Notes: a model not told the origin generated them from the sequence alone. DNA of 64,000 nt from Oceanobacillus salinisoli (GCF_009733865.1 NZ_WOFB01000011.1:175935-239934), one strand, 5' to 3'. Shown: positions 39,509 through 48,681, counted from the stretch's first letter. Numbers and translations: made by a program.

Positions 39509-41092
39509 ATGGAAGAACATGAAACCAATCGGCTGGTGAAAGGGGCGTTAATCCTAACATTAGCTGGATTGATTAGTAAAATCTTAAGTGCGGGGTATCG
39601 TATTCCACTGCAGAATTTAACAGGGGATGTCGGTTTTTATATTTATCAGCAGGTGTATCCCATTTTAGGAACAGCTATGATGCTTTCTTTATATGGTTTT
39701 CCGCAAGCCATCTCTAAAATGGTTATCGATTTGGACAAAGATGGGAAAAAGCGATCCTTTTCCAATTTTTATGTTCCTGTTTTTTCTATATTGTTATTCA
39801 TAAACGGTACTCTCTTCTTTTTATTATGGTTTAACGCAGAAGCGCTAGCCATTTGGGTTGGTGACAGAAGCTTAACAGATACATACCGATATGCTGCTTA
39901 TGTGTTTCTGCTTGTTCCTTTTACGTCGTTACTGCGTGGTGTGTTTCAAGGGAATCTTTATATGAAACCAACTGCCTATTCCCAAATAGCCGAACAATTG
40001 ATTCGGGTCTTCCTTATTATTTCAGCTGCTGTACTGGCAGCTAATCATGTACTGGGTTTATATGAAATTGGGAAAGCTGCTTCTTTAGCATCTATTGCTG
40101 GTGGAATAACCGCCATTATCATTCTATTTGTATTTTTTAGGATAAAAAAACCTTTTTCCATGGAAAAACAGAAGGTTCCATGGAATTATTTTGTGAAAAC
40201 ATTGATGGTGTTAGGCTTGGTTGCCGCATTAAATCATATGGTTTTATTAGTCATTCAGTTAGCAGATGCCTTCACCCTTATTCCCGGTTTGATGGACTTT
40301 GGGTTATCCAAAATAGAAGCAATGGAAGCAAAGGGGATTTTCGATAGAGGACAACCTTTAATTCAATTAGGAACCGTATTAGGTTCTTCTTTCACGCTTG
40401 CAGTTGTTCCATCTATCTCAAAGGAAAAATTACGTGAGCATCAGAGCGAATTTTATTTTTACATAAGAAGTGCGTTATTATTCAGTTTCTACTTGGCTAT
40501 TGCAGCAACTATTGGTCTTATTGTTATTTTTCCGGAAACGAATATATTGCTGTTTCAGGATGATAAAGGAACAGCAGATCTGCAAATCCTTGTATTGTCT
40601 GTATTTCTATCCTCTCTGGCAATTACAGCTTCTTCCATATTACAAGGTTTAGGGTACATTAAACGAACCGCGGCTTTTATCTTGATTGCTTTTTTTGCAA
40701 AATGGATGCTAAATCAGCTGTTCGTACCGCTATTTGGCATAACAGGTGGTGCTGCTGCAACGGTAATAAGTTTATTAGGCCTTCTTATTATCGTCATGAT
40801 AGAAGTAAAGCGGAAGCTGCCCGAGCTTTGTTTCTTTAAGTATATTGACTGGAGAGCACTGATCAAATCTTCCCTTTGGATGATCACGTATATTGTGCTT
40901 ATCGATATATTGATTCCTGATCAGCTGATTACATCACGTTTGCATTTATTAGGATATGTTTTATTTGTTGTTGTAACGGGTGCCTGTATTTTTGGAGTGA
41001 GTTTGTTAAGAGGCCAAGTGTTCACAGAAAGGGAGCTGTCCTTATTGCCTTATGCTTTCTTGTTTATTCGAATCCATAAAGGGAGGTTATAG
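39509..41092 (+). CDS. yabM: polysaccharide/lipid flippase-like membrane protein (YabM, MVF family)
   Basis: A 527-residue, about 14-helix integral membrane protein of the MATE/MurJ superfamily related to SpoVB, probably exporting a lipid-linked envelope precursor. The start LVKGALILTLAGLISKILSAGYRIPLQ is typical. ATG at 39509 is favoured (AAAAGGA eight bases upstream); a TTG ten codons earlier has poor spacing. The stop is immediately followed by the yabN ATG. Substrate is unknown. Confidence 0.9.
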   Translation: MEEHETNRLVKGALILTLAGLISKILSAGYRIPLQNLTGDVGFYIYQQVYPILGTAMMLSLYGFPQAISKMVIDLDKDGKKRSFSNFYVPVFSILLFINGTLFFLLWFNAEALAIWVGDRSLTDTYRYAAYVFLLVPFTSLLRGVFQGNLYMKPTAYSQIAEQLIRVFLIISAAVLAANHVLGLYEIGKAASLASIAGGITAIIILFVFFRIKKPFSMEKQKVPWNYFVKTLMVLGLVAALNHMVLLVIQLADAFTLIPGLMDFGLSKIEAMEAKGIFDRGQPLIQLGTVLGSSFTLAVVPSISKEKLREHQSEFYFYIRSALLFSFYLAIAATIGLIVIFPETNILLFQDDKGTADLQILVLSVFLSSLAITASSILQGLGYIKRTAAFILIAFFAKWMLNQLFVPLFGITGGAAATVISLLGLLIIVMIEVKRKLPELCFFKYIDWRALIKSSLWMITYIVLIDILIPDQLITSRLHLLGYVLFVVVTGACIFGVSLLRGQVFTERELSLLPYAFLFIRIHKGRL

Positions 41093-42547
41093 ATGATGGG
41101 TAAAATTGAAATTATTGGTTTAGGTGCTGGTGATATAAACCAATTATCGCTAGGACTTTATAAAAAGTTAACAGGGGAAACGACTAAGATTTATACCCGC
41201 ACACTGGATCACCCGGTAATTACTGCATTAATGGAAGAAGGAATAAACTTTCAATCCTTTGATAAAATATATGAGCAAGAGGATGCTTTTGAAGCGGTGT
41301 ATCATCGCATTGTTTCTGCACTAGTAGAGGATGCGAAAAAGTCAACTAAAAAACTGATTTATACGGTTCCTGGTCATCCGATGCTTGCGGAGAGAACGGT
41401 TCAATTACTGCTGGAACAAACTGATGTAGAAGTGGACATTGCAGGCGGACAAAGTTATTTGGATGATTTATTTACGGCATTGAAAATTGACCCTATTGAT
41501 GGTTTCCAATTTGTTGATGGGACATCCTTTAAACGAAGCCAGCTACAGTACCGCCAGCATATTATTTTTTGCCAGGTATATGATCAGTTTGTTGCATCTG
41601 AAGTAAAACTTGCTCTTTTGGAAGATTTGCCTGCTGATTATCAGGTTACGATTGTAGAGGCCGCCGGAACCAATCATGAGGTATTAAAAATCGTTCCATT
41701 AGAAGAATTGGATCACCAGATAGATATGAGCAATTTAACCAGTGTTTATGTACCACCTGTACCGAGCAATCTATTAAATCATACTTTTTCTAATTTAAGA
41801 GAAGTCATGAGAAGATTAAGAGCTCCTGATGGTTGCCCATGGGACAGAGAGCAAACACATGAGTCGCTGAGAGAACATTCGATTGAAGAAGTATATGAGT
41901 TAATTGAAGCGATTGATAACAAGGATGATGAAGGCATTATCGAGGAATTGGGCGACCTACTTATGCATGTAATGCTCCATAGTCAAATTGGGGAAGATGA
42001 TGGTTATTTTACGGTGGACGATGTGATTCGAGGGATTACTAATAAGATGATTTATCGCCATCCCCATGTTTTTAGCGATGTATCGGTGAACTCCTCTGAT
42101 GAAGTGAATCGAAAATGGGAAGAACTGAAGAAGCAAGAAAAAGGAGATAAGCGAAAATCGATCCTGGATGGAGTACCTAAGCCACTTCCTTCATTAGCAA
42201 AAGCCTATAAACTGCAGAAGAAGGCTGCAAAGGTAGGGTTTGACTGGGATGACGTTTCAGATATATGGAGTAAATTGGATGAAGAGCTAACAGAGGTGAA
42301 AGAAGCCATTAATACGAAAGAGAAGTTGGAGATAGAAAAGGAATTTGGGGATGTATTGTTTGTACTCGCAAATCTATCAAGGTACTATACCATTCATCCG
42401 GAAGTTGCACTTGAGCTAACCAATCAAAAGTTTATTAGCCGGTTTACTTTTATAGAAGAAAAACTAAAAGAAGCAGGAAGAGATATAAATGATGCCACAT
42501 TAGAAGAAATGGATGATTATTGGAATCAAGCAAAAGAAAGAGAGTGA
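41093..42547 (+). CDS. yabN: tetrapyrrole methylase-MazG fusion pyrophosphohydrolase (YabN)
   Basis: A 484-residue protein with an N-terminal tetrapyrrole (corrin) methylase-like domain (about 1-215, IEIIGLGAGDINQLSLGLY) and a C-terminal MazG domain holding LRAPDGCPWDREQTHESLREH and two EExxE-type metal sites (EEVYELIEAI, EELGDLLMHV). MazG enzymes hydrolyse non-canonical NTPs. It directly abuts yabM, with GGGAGG as ribosome-binding site. Confidence 0.95.
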   Translation: MMGKIEIIGLGAGDINQLSLGLYKKLTGETTKIYTRTLDHPVITALMEEGINFQSFDKIYEQEDAFEAVYHRIVSALVEDAKKSTKKLIYTVPGHPMLAERTVQLLLEQTDVEVDIAGGQSYLDDLFTALKIDPIDGFQFVDGTSFKRSQLQYRQHIIFCQVYDQFVASEVKLALLEDLPADYQVTIVEAAGTNHEVLKIVPLEELDHQIDMSNLTSVYVPPVPSNLLNHTFSNLREVMRRLRAPDGCPWDREQTHESLREHSIEEVYELIEAIDNKDDEGIIEELGDLLMHVMLHSQIGEDDGYFTVDDVIRGITNKMIYRHPHVFSDVSVNSSDEVNRKWEELKKQEKGDKRKSILDGVPKPLPSLAKAYKLQKKAAKVGFDWDDVSDIWSKLDEELTEVKEAINTKEKLEIEKEFGDVLFVLANLSRYYTIHPEVALELTNQKFISRFTFIEEKLKEAGRDINDATLEEMDDYWNQAKERE

Positions 42548-42551
42548 TGAT

Positions 42552-42806
42552 ATGCGGCTGGATAAATTTCTTAAAGTATCAAGAATCATTAAGCGCCGGA
42601 CGTTAGCGAAAGAAGTTGCTGAACAGGGGCGGATTACGATAAATGGTAATCAGGCAAAAGCTTCATCAATGCTGTCTCAAGGGGATGAACTGACCATTCA
42701 ATTTGGGCAAAAGAAGGTTACATATAAGGTTAATGACCTGCGGGAAATCGTTAAAAAAGATGAAGCAGAGACACTTTATACGATTGTTAAAGAAGAGAAA
42801 ATTTAA
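42552..42806 (+). CDS. rqcP: RqcP (YabO), S4-domain ribosome quality control factor
   Basis: An 84-residue S4 RNA-binding protein (MRLDKFLKVSRIIKRRTLAKEVAEQGRI, written in part as MRLDKFLKVSRIIKRR) that acts with RqcH in C-terminal alanine tailing on 50S subunits. ATG at 42552 is chosen by homology; a longer in-frame start lies inside yabN. It begins four bases after the yabN stop. Confidence 0.94.
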   Translation: MRLDKFLKVSRIIKRRTLAKEVAEQGRITINGNQAKASSMLSQGDELTIQFGQKKVTYKVNDLREIVKKDEAETLYTIVKEEKI

Positions 42807-42889
42807 CGGTTCTAAACGAATGGAAAAAACAGCGGAGTGGAATGTTTCGCTTGTAACGGATTTTTTAACCATTCTCTTATAAGATTACG

Positions 42890-42919
42890 GTTCTATACTT
42901 GTCCCTCCTTTCATACTAT
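42890..42919 (+). promoter_or_regulatory. putative SigE-type promoter of yabP
   Basis: GTTCTATA, 14 bases, CATACTAT; the -10 matches seven of eight positions of the SigE consensus. It ends 26 bases before the yabP ATG. Confidence 0.55.
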
Positions 42920-42945
42920 TAATAGTGATAAGGAGGGCATTTTAA

Positions 42946-43248
42946 ATGAACTATTATGATAATAAAGAAAATGTAACACGGGCACAAGCAGATCATTTCG
43001 TGAAATTAAACAATCGGAGAAATTTGGAAATTACAGGAGTGAAAGAAGTAGACAGTTTTGATAATGAAGAGTTCTTACTGGAGACAGTAATGGGATATTT
43101 AATCGTTCGCGGCCAAAATCTACAGCTTAAGAATCTGGATGTAGGCGAAGGGATTGTAACCATTAAAGGTAAAATCTATGAGCTTTCCTATGTAGATGAT
43201 CAAGGACAGGAGAAAGCTAAAGGATTCTTTAGCAAGTTATTTAGATGA
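42946..43248 (+). CDS. yabP: spore protein YabP
   Basis: A 100-residue protein of the YabP/YqfC family needed for sporulation with unknown biochemical role. The core LEITGVKEVDSFDNEEFLLET and LRGQNL-like GYLIVRGQNLQLKNLDVGEG are typical. AGGAGGGCATTTTAA precedes ATG. Its stop overlaps the yabQ start. Confidence 0.93.
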   Translation: MNYYDNKENVTRAQADHFVKLNNRRNLEITGVKEVDSFDNEEFLLETVMGYLIVRGQNLQLKNLDVGEGIVTIKGKIYELSYVDDQGQEKAKGFFSKLFR

Positions 43249-43844
43249 CGCTTAGCGTTCAGTTTTTAACGATGATATCTATGGTGGCAAGCGGCTTTTA
43301 CTTAGGAATGATACTCGATACCTTTCGTCGTTTCACACCATATTGGAAGCATAATATTTTCCTAACCTATTTCATGGAAATATGCTTTTGGCTCATGCAA
43401 ACGATTATATTGTTTTATGTTTTATTTCAAGTGAATTCAGGAGAAATAAGGTTTTACGTCTTCGTTGCATGTTTACTTGGCTTTTCTATTTATCAAGCAC
43501 TCGCTCAAAATGTATATAAGCGTTTACTAGAGTATATGATACGAATAATTGCTTCCGTATATCGTTTTTGCAGAAGAGTGGTACAAGTTCTTATTATTTC
43601 CCCCATTACGTGGCTTTTTACTTTAATTATAACAATCATTTTAGGTACGGTTCGTATATTGTGGAAGATAATTTTATTTATAACAAAGCTTCTAATCACT
43701 CCTATTAGATGGATACTACAGATGATCTATCGTATACTTCCAAAAAGTTTTCAAAATTTTTTAAAGCAAATAGCAGGATTTTATAGTAAAATAAAGAATA
43801 TATTAATCAAATGGGCGAAGTATATGAACTCAAAGAGGAGGTAG
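43245..43844 (+). CDS. yabQ: spore cortex biosynthesis protein YabQ
   Basis: A 199-residue membrane protein required for cortex formation. It has about four to five hydrophobic segments in the first 160 residues and the family start SVQFLTMISMVASGFYLGMILDTFRR. The ATG overlaps the yabP stop (ATGA). Its 3' end contains the divIC ribosome-binding site. Confidence 0.92.
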   Translation: MTLSVQFLTMISMVASGFYLGMILDTFRRFTPYWKHNIFLTYFMEICFWLMQTIILFYVLFQVNSGEIRFYVFVACLLGFSIYQALAQNVYKRLLEYMIRIIASVYRFCRRVVQVLIISPITWLFTLIITIILGTVRILWKIILFITKLLITPIRWILQMIYRILPKSFQNFLKQIAGFYSKIKNILIKWAKYMNSKRR

Positions 43845-43849
43845 AAGCT

Positions 43850-44230
43850 TTGTCTTCTCGGAAAAAAAACGTTGCAAAAATAGACTCAAGCTATATGGAG
43901 CAGTATGATGTATACATAGAAAGACAAAAGAGAAAAAAGAAACGGTTAATTCGCCGCTTAGTTTTATTTTCTATTGTTACTATGATTATATTTGGGAGCA
44001 TGGCTGGATACCATATTAAACAGCGAATACTTCATGCTGAGAAACTGGAACAATATGAACAACTGGAAAAGGAATTAGCCGAGTTAAAAGAAGAAGAAAG
44101 CAATTTAAACGAAGAAATTGAGTTGCTTAATAATGAGGACTATGTTTTAGATATTGCGAGGACGAATTATTTCTTCTCAAAGGAAGGGGAGCTTATTTTT
44201 ACCATTCCTGATGAGGAACCGGCTTATTGA
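43850..44230 (+). CDS. divIC: cell division protein DivIC (FtsB-like)
   Basis: A bitopic divisome protein partnering DivIB and FtsL. The 126-residue product has a cytoplasmic N-tail, one membrane helix (about 42-62, RRLVLFSIVTMIIFGSMAGY) and an external coiled coil (about 68-105). TTG at 43850 is chosen because AAAGAGGAGG lies eight bases upstream, giving the usual length; an ATG 39 bases upstream lies before that site. The frame overlaps nothing after yabQ. Confidence 0.92.
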   Translation: MSSRKKNVAKIDSSYMEQYDVYIERQKRKKKRLIRRLVLFSIVTMIIFGSMAGYHIKQRILHAEKLEQYEQLEKELAELKEEESNLNEEIELLNNEDYVLDIARTNYFFSKEGELIFTIPDEEPAY

Positions 44231-44373
44231 CACTTTTTCATAAGATTAATATACTATAAATGAGCTTATCGGAGGTTAAGGAGTAAGTTATACCCCAAAA
44301 AGAAGATTAAGGGGGGGGAATTTACCCTATAGCCGATTCGTTCAATTAATTTTCAGTTGGGATGGAAAAGAAT

Positions 44374-44415
44374 CTTAAAATGAGTGTTCAAAAATTTTTT
44401 GAACAACATCTTAAA
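44374..44415. repeat. possible 30-bp remnant of R1 flanked by CTTAAA
   Basis: CTTAAA occurs at 44374-44379 and 44410-44415 in direct orientation. Between them lie 30 bases in which GTTCAAAAA and TTTTTTGAAC (44386-44404) form a palindrome matching the R1 tip core. The eight-G tract at 44311-44318 is nearby. It may also work as a hairpin. Confidence 0.5.
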
Positions 44416-44465
44416 CTGAAGCAATTTTTACTTTATCTAATCTTTTAAGGAGGAGCATTTTTTTT

Positions 44466-44849
44466 ATGTCAATTGAAGTAGGCAGCAAGCTGCAAGGAAA
44501 GGTAACAGGAATCACTAATTTTGGAGCATTTGTTGAACTTGAAAAAGGAAAAACAGGTCTTGTTCATATTAGTGAGGTTGCCGACAATTATGTAAAAGAC
44601 ATTAACGACCATTTAAAAGTCGGTGATGAAGTCGAGGTAAAAGTCATTAATGTCGAAAAGGATGGCAAGATTGGTCTGTCCATTAAGAAAGCAAAAGATC
44701 GTCCTGCCCGTCCGAAAGTGAAGAAGGAACGCCAGGAGAATTTCGAAGCTAAGATGAGTCGCTTCCTCAAAGATTCTGAAGATCGTTTAGCCTCTTTGAA
44801 GAAGCACACCGAATCCAAACGTGGAGGTCGAGGTGCTAAGAGAGGCTAG
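44466..44849 (+). CDS. yabR: S1 domain RNA-binding protein YabR
   Basis: A 127-residue protein with one N-terminal S1 domain (about 3-75, GSKLQGKVTGITNFGAFVEL) followed by a basic tail rich in Lys, Arg and Gly. It probably binds RNA or ribosomes; the specific role is unknown. AAGGAGGAGCATTTTTTTT precedes ATG. A very strong terminator follows. Confidence 0.92.
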   Translation: MSIEVGSKLQGKVTGITNFGAFVELEKGKTGLVHISEVADNYVKDINDHLKVGDEVEVKVINVEKDGKIGLSIKKAKDRPARPKVKKERQENFEAKMSRFLKDSEDRLASLKKHTESKRGGRGAKRG

Positions 44850-44892
44850 CAGTTGCTGTCTATAATTGTAGCTAATGCTCTGGAATATACGA

Positions 44893-44933
44893 AAAAAGCA
44901 GGTATCTGTTCACCTAACAGATACCTGCTTTTT
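44893..44933. terminator. yabR terminator, bidirectional
   Basis: A perfect 18-bp stem (arms 44893-44910 and 44916-44933) with a CACCT loop; A-run and T-run at the two ends. Confidence 0.93.
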
Positions 44934-44998
44934 CGCTAATTCAATGTTGTTTTCTTTATATATACTCCTGCATAACTTGAAATGATAGTTTTGCACGT

Positions 44999-45245
44999 TT
45001 TAACCGCTCCGGAAATACACTACGCGCACCTTAGGGCGGCTGGTGAGCCTCCTCGTGCTGTCTTCTTTAGGGGTCTCACCGATGCCTCTTTTCCCGCAGG
45101 AGTCTCCGTGTATTTCCTCCGCTAGTGTTGTGCTATTCAACCTTCTATCTGAGTTTTGCTAATCGATGTTTGATTGGATTAAAAAACAATTTTTGTAAGC
45201 ACCCTATCATCATTAGGACAAGCGAGAGCAACACGATAGGAATTA
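44999..45245 (+). repeat. repeat family R4, copy between yabR and tRNA-Met
   Basis: CCGCTCCGGAAATACACTAC, CGCACCTTAGGGCG, GGTGAGCCTCCTCGTGC and GGAGTCTCCGTGTATTTCC, closely matching the reverse complement of 59525-59668. The tail at 45200-45245 (CACCCTATCATCATTAGGAC, AGCGAGAGCAACACGATAGG) matches the end of the 4.2-kb copy. Confidence 0.75.
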
Positions 45246-45298
45246 TTCAATTTGTGATGATAAAAAAGCAACAAAGCTTACGAAAGAACCTAAAGCAC

Positions 45299-45340
45299 AA
45301 AAAAATGGCTACCAGCAGAGTCAGTGGTAACCGTTTTTTT
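45299..45340 (-). terminator. tRNA-Met terminator
   Basis: On the minus strand GGTTACCA pairs with TGGTAGCC (one G-T pair) and a T-run follows. It lies 18 bases after the tRNA 3' end. Confidence 0.8.
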
Positions 45341-45357
45341 ATATGCTTATAAAGTGA

Positions 45358-45431
45358 TAGCGGCGGAGGGAGTCGAACCCACGACCTCACGGGTATGAAC
45401 CGTACGCTCTCGCCAGCTGAGCTACGCCGCC
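45358..45431 (-). tRNA. tRNA-Met (CAT), elongator type
   Basis: The minus strand reads GGCGGCGTAGCTCAGCTGG at the 5' end, an anticodon stem-loop ACGGTTCATACCCGT with anticodon CAT, and T-arm GTGGGTTCGACTCCC. The acceptor stem pairs with one G-T at position 1-72. CCA is not encoded. It lacks the three G-C pairs of initiator anticodon stems. The location before spoIIE fits the trnSL-Met position of B. subtilis. Confidence 0.95.
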
Positions 45432-45519
45432 AAATAGTCAACAGAACTTATAATACAACAGCGGACAAATTCTGTCAATAGAAATAAAGAAGTTAGAAAT
45501 TTATGTTTTATTTTTCCTG

Positions 45520-45662
45520 TATAGCACGTTCCAGACCTGATTAGCGGCGATCTTTCCTTAATGAGGCTTTAGGCCGTGCCCACGAACCGTGAGTATTCTA
45601 CCGGAGCGAATGCATGCACGTATCATCATCAGAACATACAGGAGCATCACGTTAGGAATTTT
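45520..45662 (+). repeat. repeat family R4, second half copy
   Basis: TAGCACGTTCCAGACCTGA, AATGAGGCTTTAGGC, GTGCCCACGAACCGTGAGTA, TTCTACCGGAGCGAATGCAT and CATCACGTTAGGAATTTT correspond to the right half of the 4.2-4.5 kb copy. Confidence 0.75.
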
Positions 45663-45690
45663 CATTGGTTCTCAGTTTATCACGTGATTA

Positions 45691-45821
45691 ACTGGCTGTA
45701 AGCCCCCCACTTCAAGAATTCGAGATGCCTCAAGAATTATAAGTGGGGGACTAACAGCCAGTAAACTCCTGATTCGTTCATCTAACAATCAGTGGGGGTT
45801 GGAAAAAAAACCCCACTGATT
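45691..45821. other. nested double-hairpin element (possible ncRNA or IS200/IS605-type end)
   Basis: Outer arms ACTGGCTGT (45691-45699) and ACAGCCAGT (45754-45762) enclose CCCCCACTT (45704-45712) / AAGTGGGGG (45741-45749), whose loop contains AAGAATT twice. A second perfect 11-bp hairpin, AATCAGTGGGG / CCCCACTGATT, lies at 45787-45821. No gene is present. Such hairpins resemble the ends of IS200/IS605-group elements or non-autonomous derivatives, but no tnpA or tnpB is here. Confidence 0.65.
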
Positions 45822-45829
45822 GAAGATTC

Positions 45830-46115
45830 ACTTTATATCAAATGCGACATACAATTTCCATTTAAAAAGCGACCATCTTTTAGAAAACAGCCTGTCCTAA
45901 AAAAATTGTATAAATGTCAAAACGGATTTAGAGGATTATACGTATTTCGTCATATCACACTGGGATTCGCCAAAGAATCGAATATAAATGATTGGATTTG
46001 AAAGGGAATGAAGCTATACAAAATGAGTGATTTATTGGAGACGTAAAATATTTAAACCGTAACAGCTGCTTGTCACCGTGTTTTTTATAATGCTTGTTGA
46101 ATTTTGCTTTTTATT
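45830..46115. other. intergenic DNA upstream of spoIIE
   Basis: I see no supported gene; a 69-codon open frame starting at 45792 runs out of the preceding hairpin and has no ribosome-binding site or recognisable relatives. Confidence 0.5.
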
Positions 46116-46123
46116 TAGAAAGT

Positions 46124-46189
46124 AGTCGAACGATTTTTTGGACTTGCACCGATGTTTTGACAAAAAAAATTAGCATAGTGTGGTTTACT
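46124..46189 (+). promoter_or_regulatory. spoIIE promoter with two 0A-box-like sites
   Basis: AGTCGAA (46124-46130) matches six of seven bases of the 0A box TGTCGAA; TTTTGACA (46155-46162) is the inverse of TGTCAAAA. TTGACA at 46157 and TTTACT 21 bases later give the long-spacer promoter known from Spo0A-activated spoIIE and spoIIG promoters of B. subtilis. The -10 call is tentative. Confidence 0.5.
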
Positions 46190-46215
46190 TATTTGAAAAG
46201 ATAGGAGTGGATAAT

Positions 46216-48669
46216 ATGATGGGTTCTATTCCAAAGATGGAGACGAGCGGATTTGGTGTAAAAAAAAATAAACAAGTTGGAAAACTACGTAGCAATCTTT
46301 CTTTAAAGTTTAATGTCATTTTATTTGAAAAGGGCTGGTTATTTTTTATCGTCGGATTTTTGTTGGGGCGGGCCGTGATCTTATCTGAGGTTTCCCCATT
46401 TGCCGTTGCATTTATTGCAACAATTTGGTTCGTGGATCGGGCAAAAACATTTCATACGATGCTTGCTGTTCTTGTTGGATCTGTCAGCTTTTCACTGACA
46501 CATAGTTTATTTACCATCACGGCACTGACAGTATTTATTTTTCTGGCTGCATTATTTAAAAACAAGAAGAATCAGCAAATCCTTGTGCCTTTGTTTGTAT
46601 TCCTGTCTACTGCTTTATCACGAATATTTTTATATTCACTCAATAGTCAATTAACCTCGTATGAGTGGATGCTATTAGCAGTTGAAGGTGTACTAGGTAC
46701 TGTCTTAGTATTAATCTTTATGCAAAGTATTCCATTAATATCACCAAAAAGGTATAAATCCACGTTAAAAAATGAGGAAATTGTTTGTATGATTATTCTC
46801 ATTGCCTCGATTTTGACAGGAACGATTGGCTGGGAGATTTATAATGCTTCCATTGAGCAGGTATTTTCACGTTATTTTGTTTTATTGTTTGCCTTTATAG
46901 GAGGGGCTGCGATTGGTTCAACGGTTGGTGTTGTTGCAGGATTAATTTTGTCACTGGCAAATGTAGCTAATTTGTTTCAAATGAGCCTTTTGGCATTCTC
47001 AGGGTTGTTGGGAGGTCTGTTAAAAGAGGGGAATAAGGTCGGTGTCGGCATTGGACTATTGGTAGGTACGTTTTTAATTGGTATTTATGGAAGTACAGCA
47101 GAGTTAGTTCCATCTCTTATGGAATCATTAGTGGCCATTACTTTATTTTTTCTAACCCCTGCAGCATGGTTTAGTAAAATTTCGCGATATATACCAGGTA
47201 CAGAGGAATATACGAACGAACAAGAAAGATATTTGCAAAAGGTACGAAATGTAACAGCAAAACGTGTAGAGCAATTTTCCGGTGTGTTTGGTGCGCTGGC
47301 GAAAAGTTTTGATACGACAGAAATTTATGCAGTGGATGAAAGCGAGAAAAAGAAAGAGACGGATTATTTTCTTTCTCAAGTGACAGAACGAACATGTCAG
47401 TCCTGTTTTATGAAAGACCGCTGCTGGCAAAAAGAGTTTGACACAACGTATTCCCTGATGGAGGAAATGAAAGATGATATAGAAGGAGGGAATGGCCCCA
47501 ATCATAAAGTGATGAGAGAGTTTGAAAACCACTGTGTAAAATCAAAAAAAGTAGTGGATGTCATGAAAGAAGAGATAACCTTTTTTGAAGCGAACCGTAA
47601 ATTAAAACAGCAGGTAATGGAGAGTAAGCGTTTGGTTGCTGACCAGCTGCAAGGTGTATCAGAAGTTATGGGAGACTTTGCAAAGGAAATTTTAAAAGAA
47701 AGACAACATCATGAAATACAGGAGAACCAAATTATTCAAGCATTAAAACATATGGGAATTGAACTGGAGAAATTAGACATTTTTTCATTGGAAAAAGGAA
47801 ATGTAGACATTGAAATGACCGCATCCTTCTATAGTTACCATGGAGAGGGAGCAAAGCTAATTGCACCGGTTTTGTCTGACATTTTAGATGAAATGATTGT
47901 GATTAAACAAGAGGAAATATCGCCATTTCCAAATGGGACAAGCTATTTAGCTTTTGGGTCTGCCAAGGAGTATGTCGTTTCTACTGGTGCCGCAAATGCC
48001 GCAAAAGGCGGTGGTATTATATCCGGAGACAGTTTCACAACAATTGAGCTGGGAGCAGGTAAGTACGCGATGGCAATCAGTGATGGGATGGGGAATGGAA
48101 AGCGTGCTCGTGAAGAAAGTGTGGAAACACTTCGATTGCTTCAGCAAATTTTACAAACCGGAATACCCGAAAAAGTGGCAATCAAATCGATTAATTCGAT
48201 TTTGTCTTTACGTACAACTGATGAAATGTTTGCAACACTGGATCTTGCCGTCATTGATTTGCATAATGCATTTGTACAATTTCTTAAGATTGGCTCTACA
48301 CCAAGCTTCATTAAAAGAGGGGATGATGTCATAAAGGTGGAGGCAAGTAATTTACCAATCGGTATTATACAGGAATTTGATGTAGATATTGTCAGTGAAC
48401 AACTGCTTTCTGAAGACTTATTAATAATGATGAGTGACGGAATATTTGATGGGCCGATGCATATTGAGAACACAGATGTATGGATGAGGAGAAAGCTTCA
48501 GGAAATAACAACGGATGACCCCCAGGAAATTGCTGATCTTCTGCTCGAGGAGGTCATTCGAACGAAATCAGGAGAAATTGACGATGATATGACCGTCCTC
48601 GTTTCCAAGGTTACAAAAAATCAGCCGAAATGGGCAGCCGTCCCTATATATCGTGACAAAGCATTATAA
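46216..48669 (+). CDS. spoIIE: stage II sporulation protein E, membrane PP2C phosphatase
   Basis: SpoIIE localises with FtsZ to the polar septum and dephosphorylates SpoIIAA-P, which activates SigF in the forespore. The 817-residue protein has about ten N-terminal membrane segments (about 35-330), a regulatory middle region with CQSCFMKDRCW, and a C-terminal PP2C domain with AISDGMGNGKRAREES and MMSDGIFDGP. ATG at 46216 is chosen because TAGGAGTGG lies just upstream; an upstream GTG-type extension has none. A Spo0A-type promoter precedes it. Confidence 0.96.
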   Translation: MMGSIPKMETSGFGVKKNKQVGKLRSNLSLKFNVILFEKGWLFFIVGFLLGRAVILSEVSPFAVAFIATIWFVDRAKTFHTMLAVLVGSVSFSLTHSLFTITALTVFIFLAALFKNKKNQQILVPLFVFLSTALSRIFLYSLNSQLTSYEWMLLAVEGVLGTVLVLIFMQSIPLISPKRYKSTLKNEEIVCMIILIASILTGTIGWEIYNASIEQVFSRYFVLLFAFIGGAAIGSTVGVVAGLILSLANVANLFQMSLLAFSGLLGGLLKEGNKVGVGIGLLVGTFLIGIYGSTAELVPSLMESLVAITLFFLTPAAWFSKISRYIPGTEEYTNEQERYLQKVRNVTAKRVEQFSGVFGALAKSFDTTEIYAVDESEKKKETDYFLSQVTERTCQSCFMKDRCWQKEFDTTYSLMEEMKDDIEGGNGPNHKVMREFENHCVKSKKVVDVMKEEITFFEANRKLKQQVMESKRLVADQLQGVSEVMGDFAKEILKERQHHEIQENQIIQALKHMGIELEKLDIFSLEKGNVDIEMTASFYSYHGEGAKLIAPVLSDILDEMIVIKQEEISPFPNGTSYLAFGSAKEYVVSTGAANAAKGGGIISGDSFTTIELGAGKYAMAISDGMGNGKRAREESVETLRLLQQILQTGIPEKVAIKSINSILSLRTTDEMFATLDLAVIDLHNAFVQFLKIGSTPSFIKRGDDVIKVEASNLPIGIIQEFDVDIVSEQLLSEDLLIMMSDGIFDGPMHIENTDVWMRRKLQEITTDDPQEIADLLLEEVIRTKSGEIDDDMTVLVSKVTKNQPKWAAVPIYRDKAL

Positions 48670-48681
48670 AGGAGCGAGTTT

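Noticed and set aside
45120..45360. 75-codon frame between R4 and the tRNA terminator
   Set aside because: It runs through R4 tail and the tRNA terminator and has no family resemblance.
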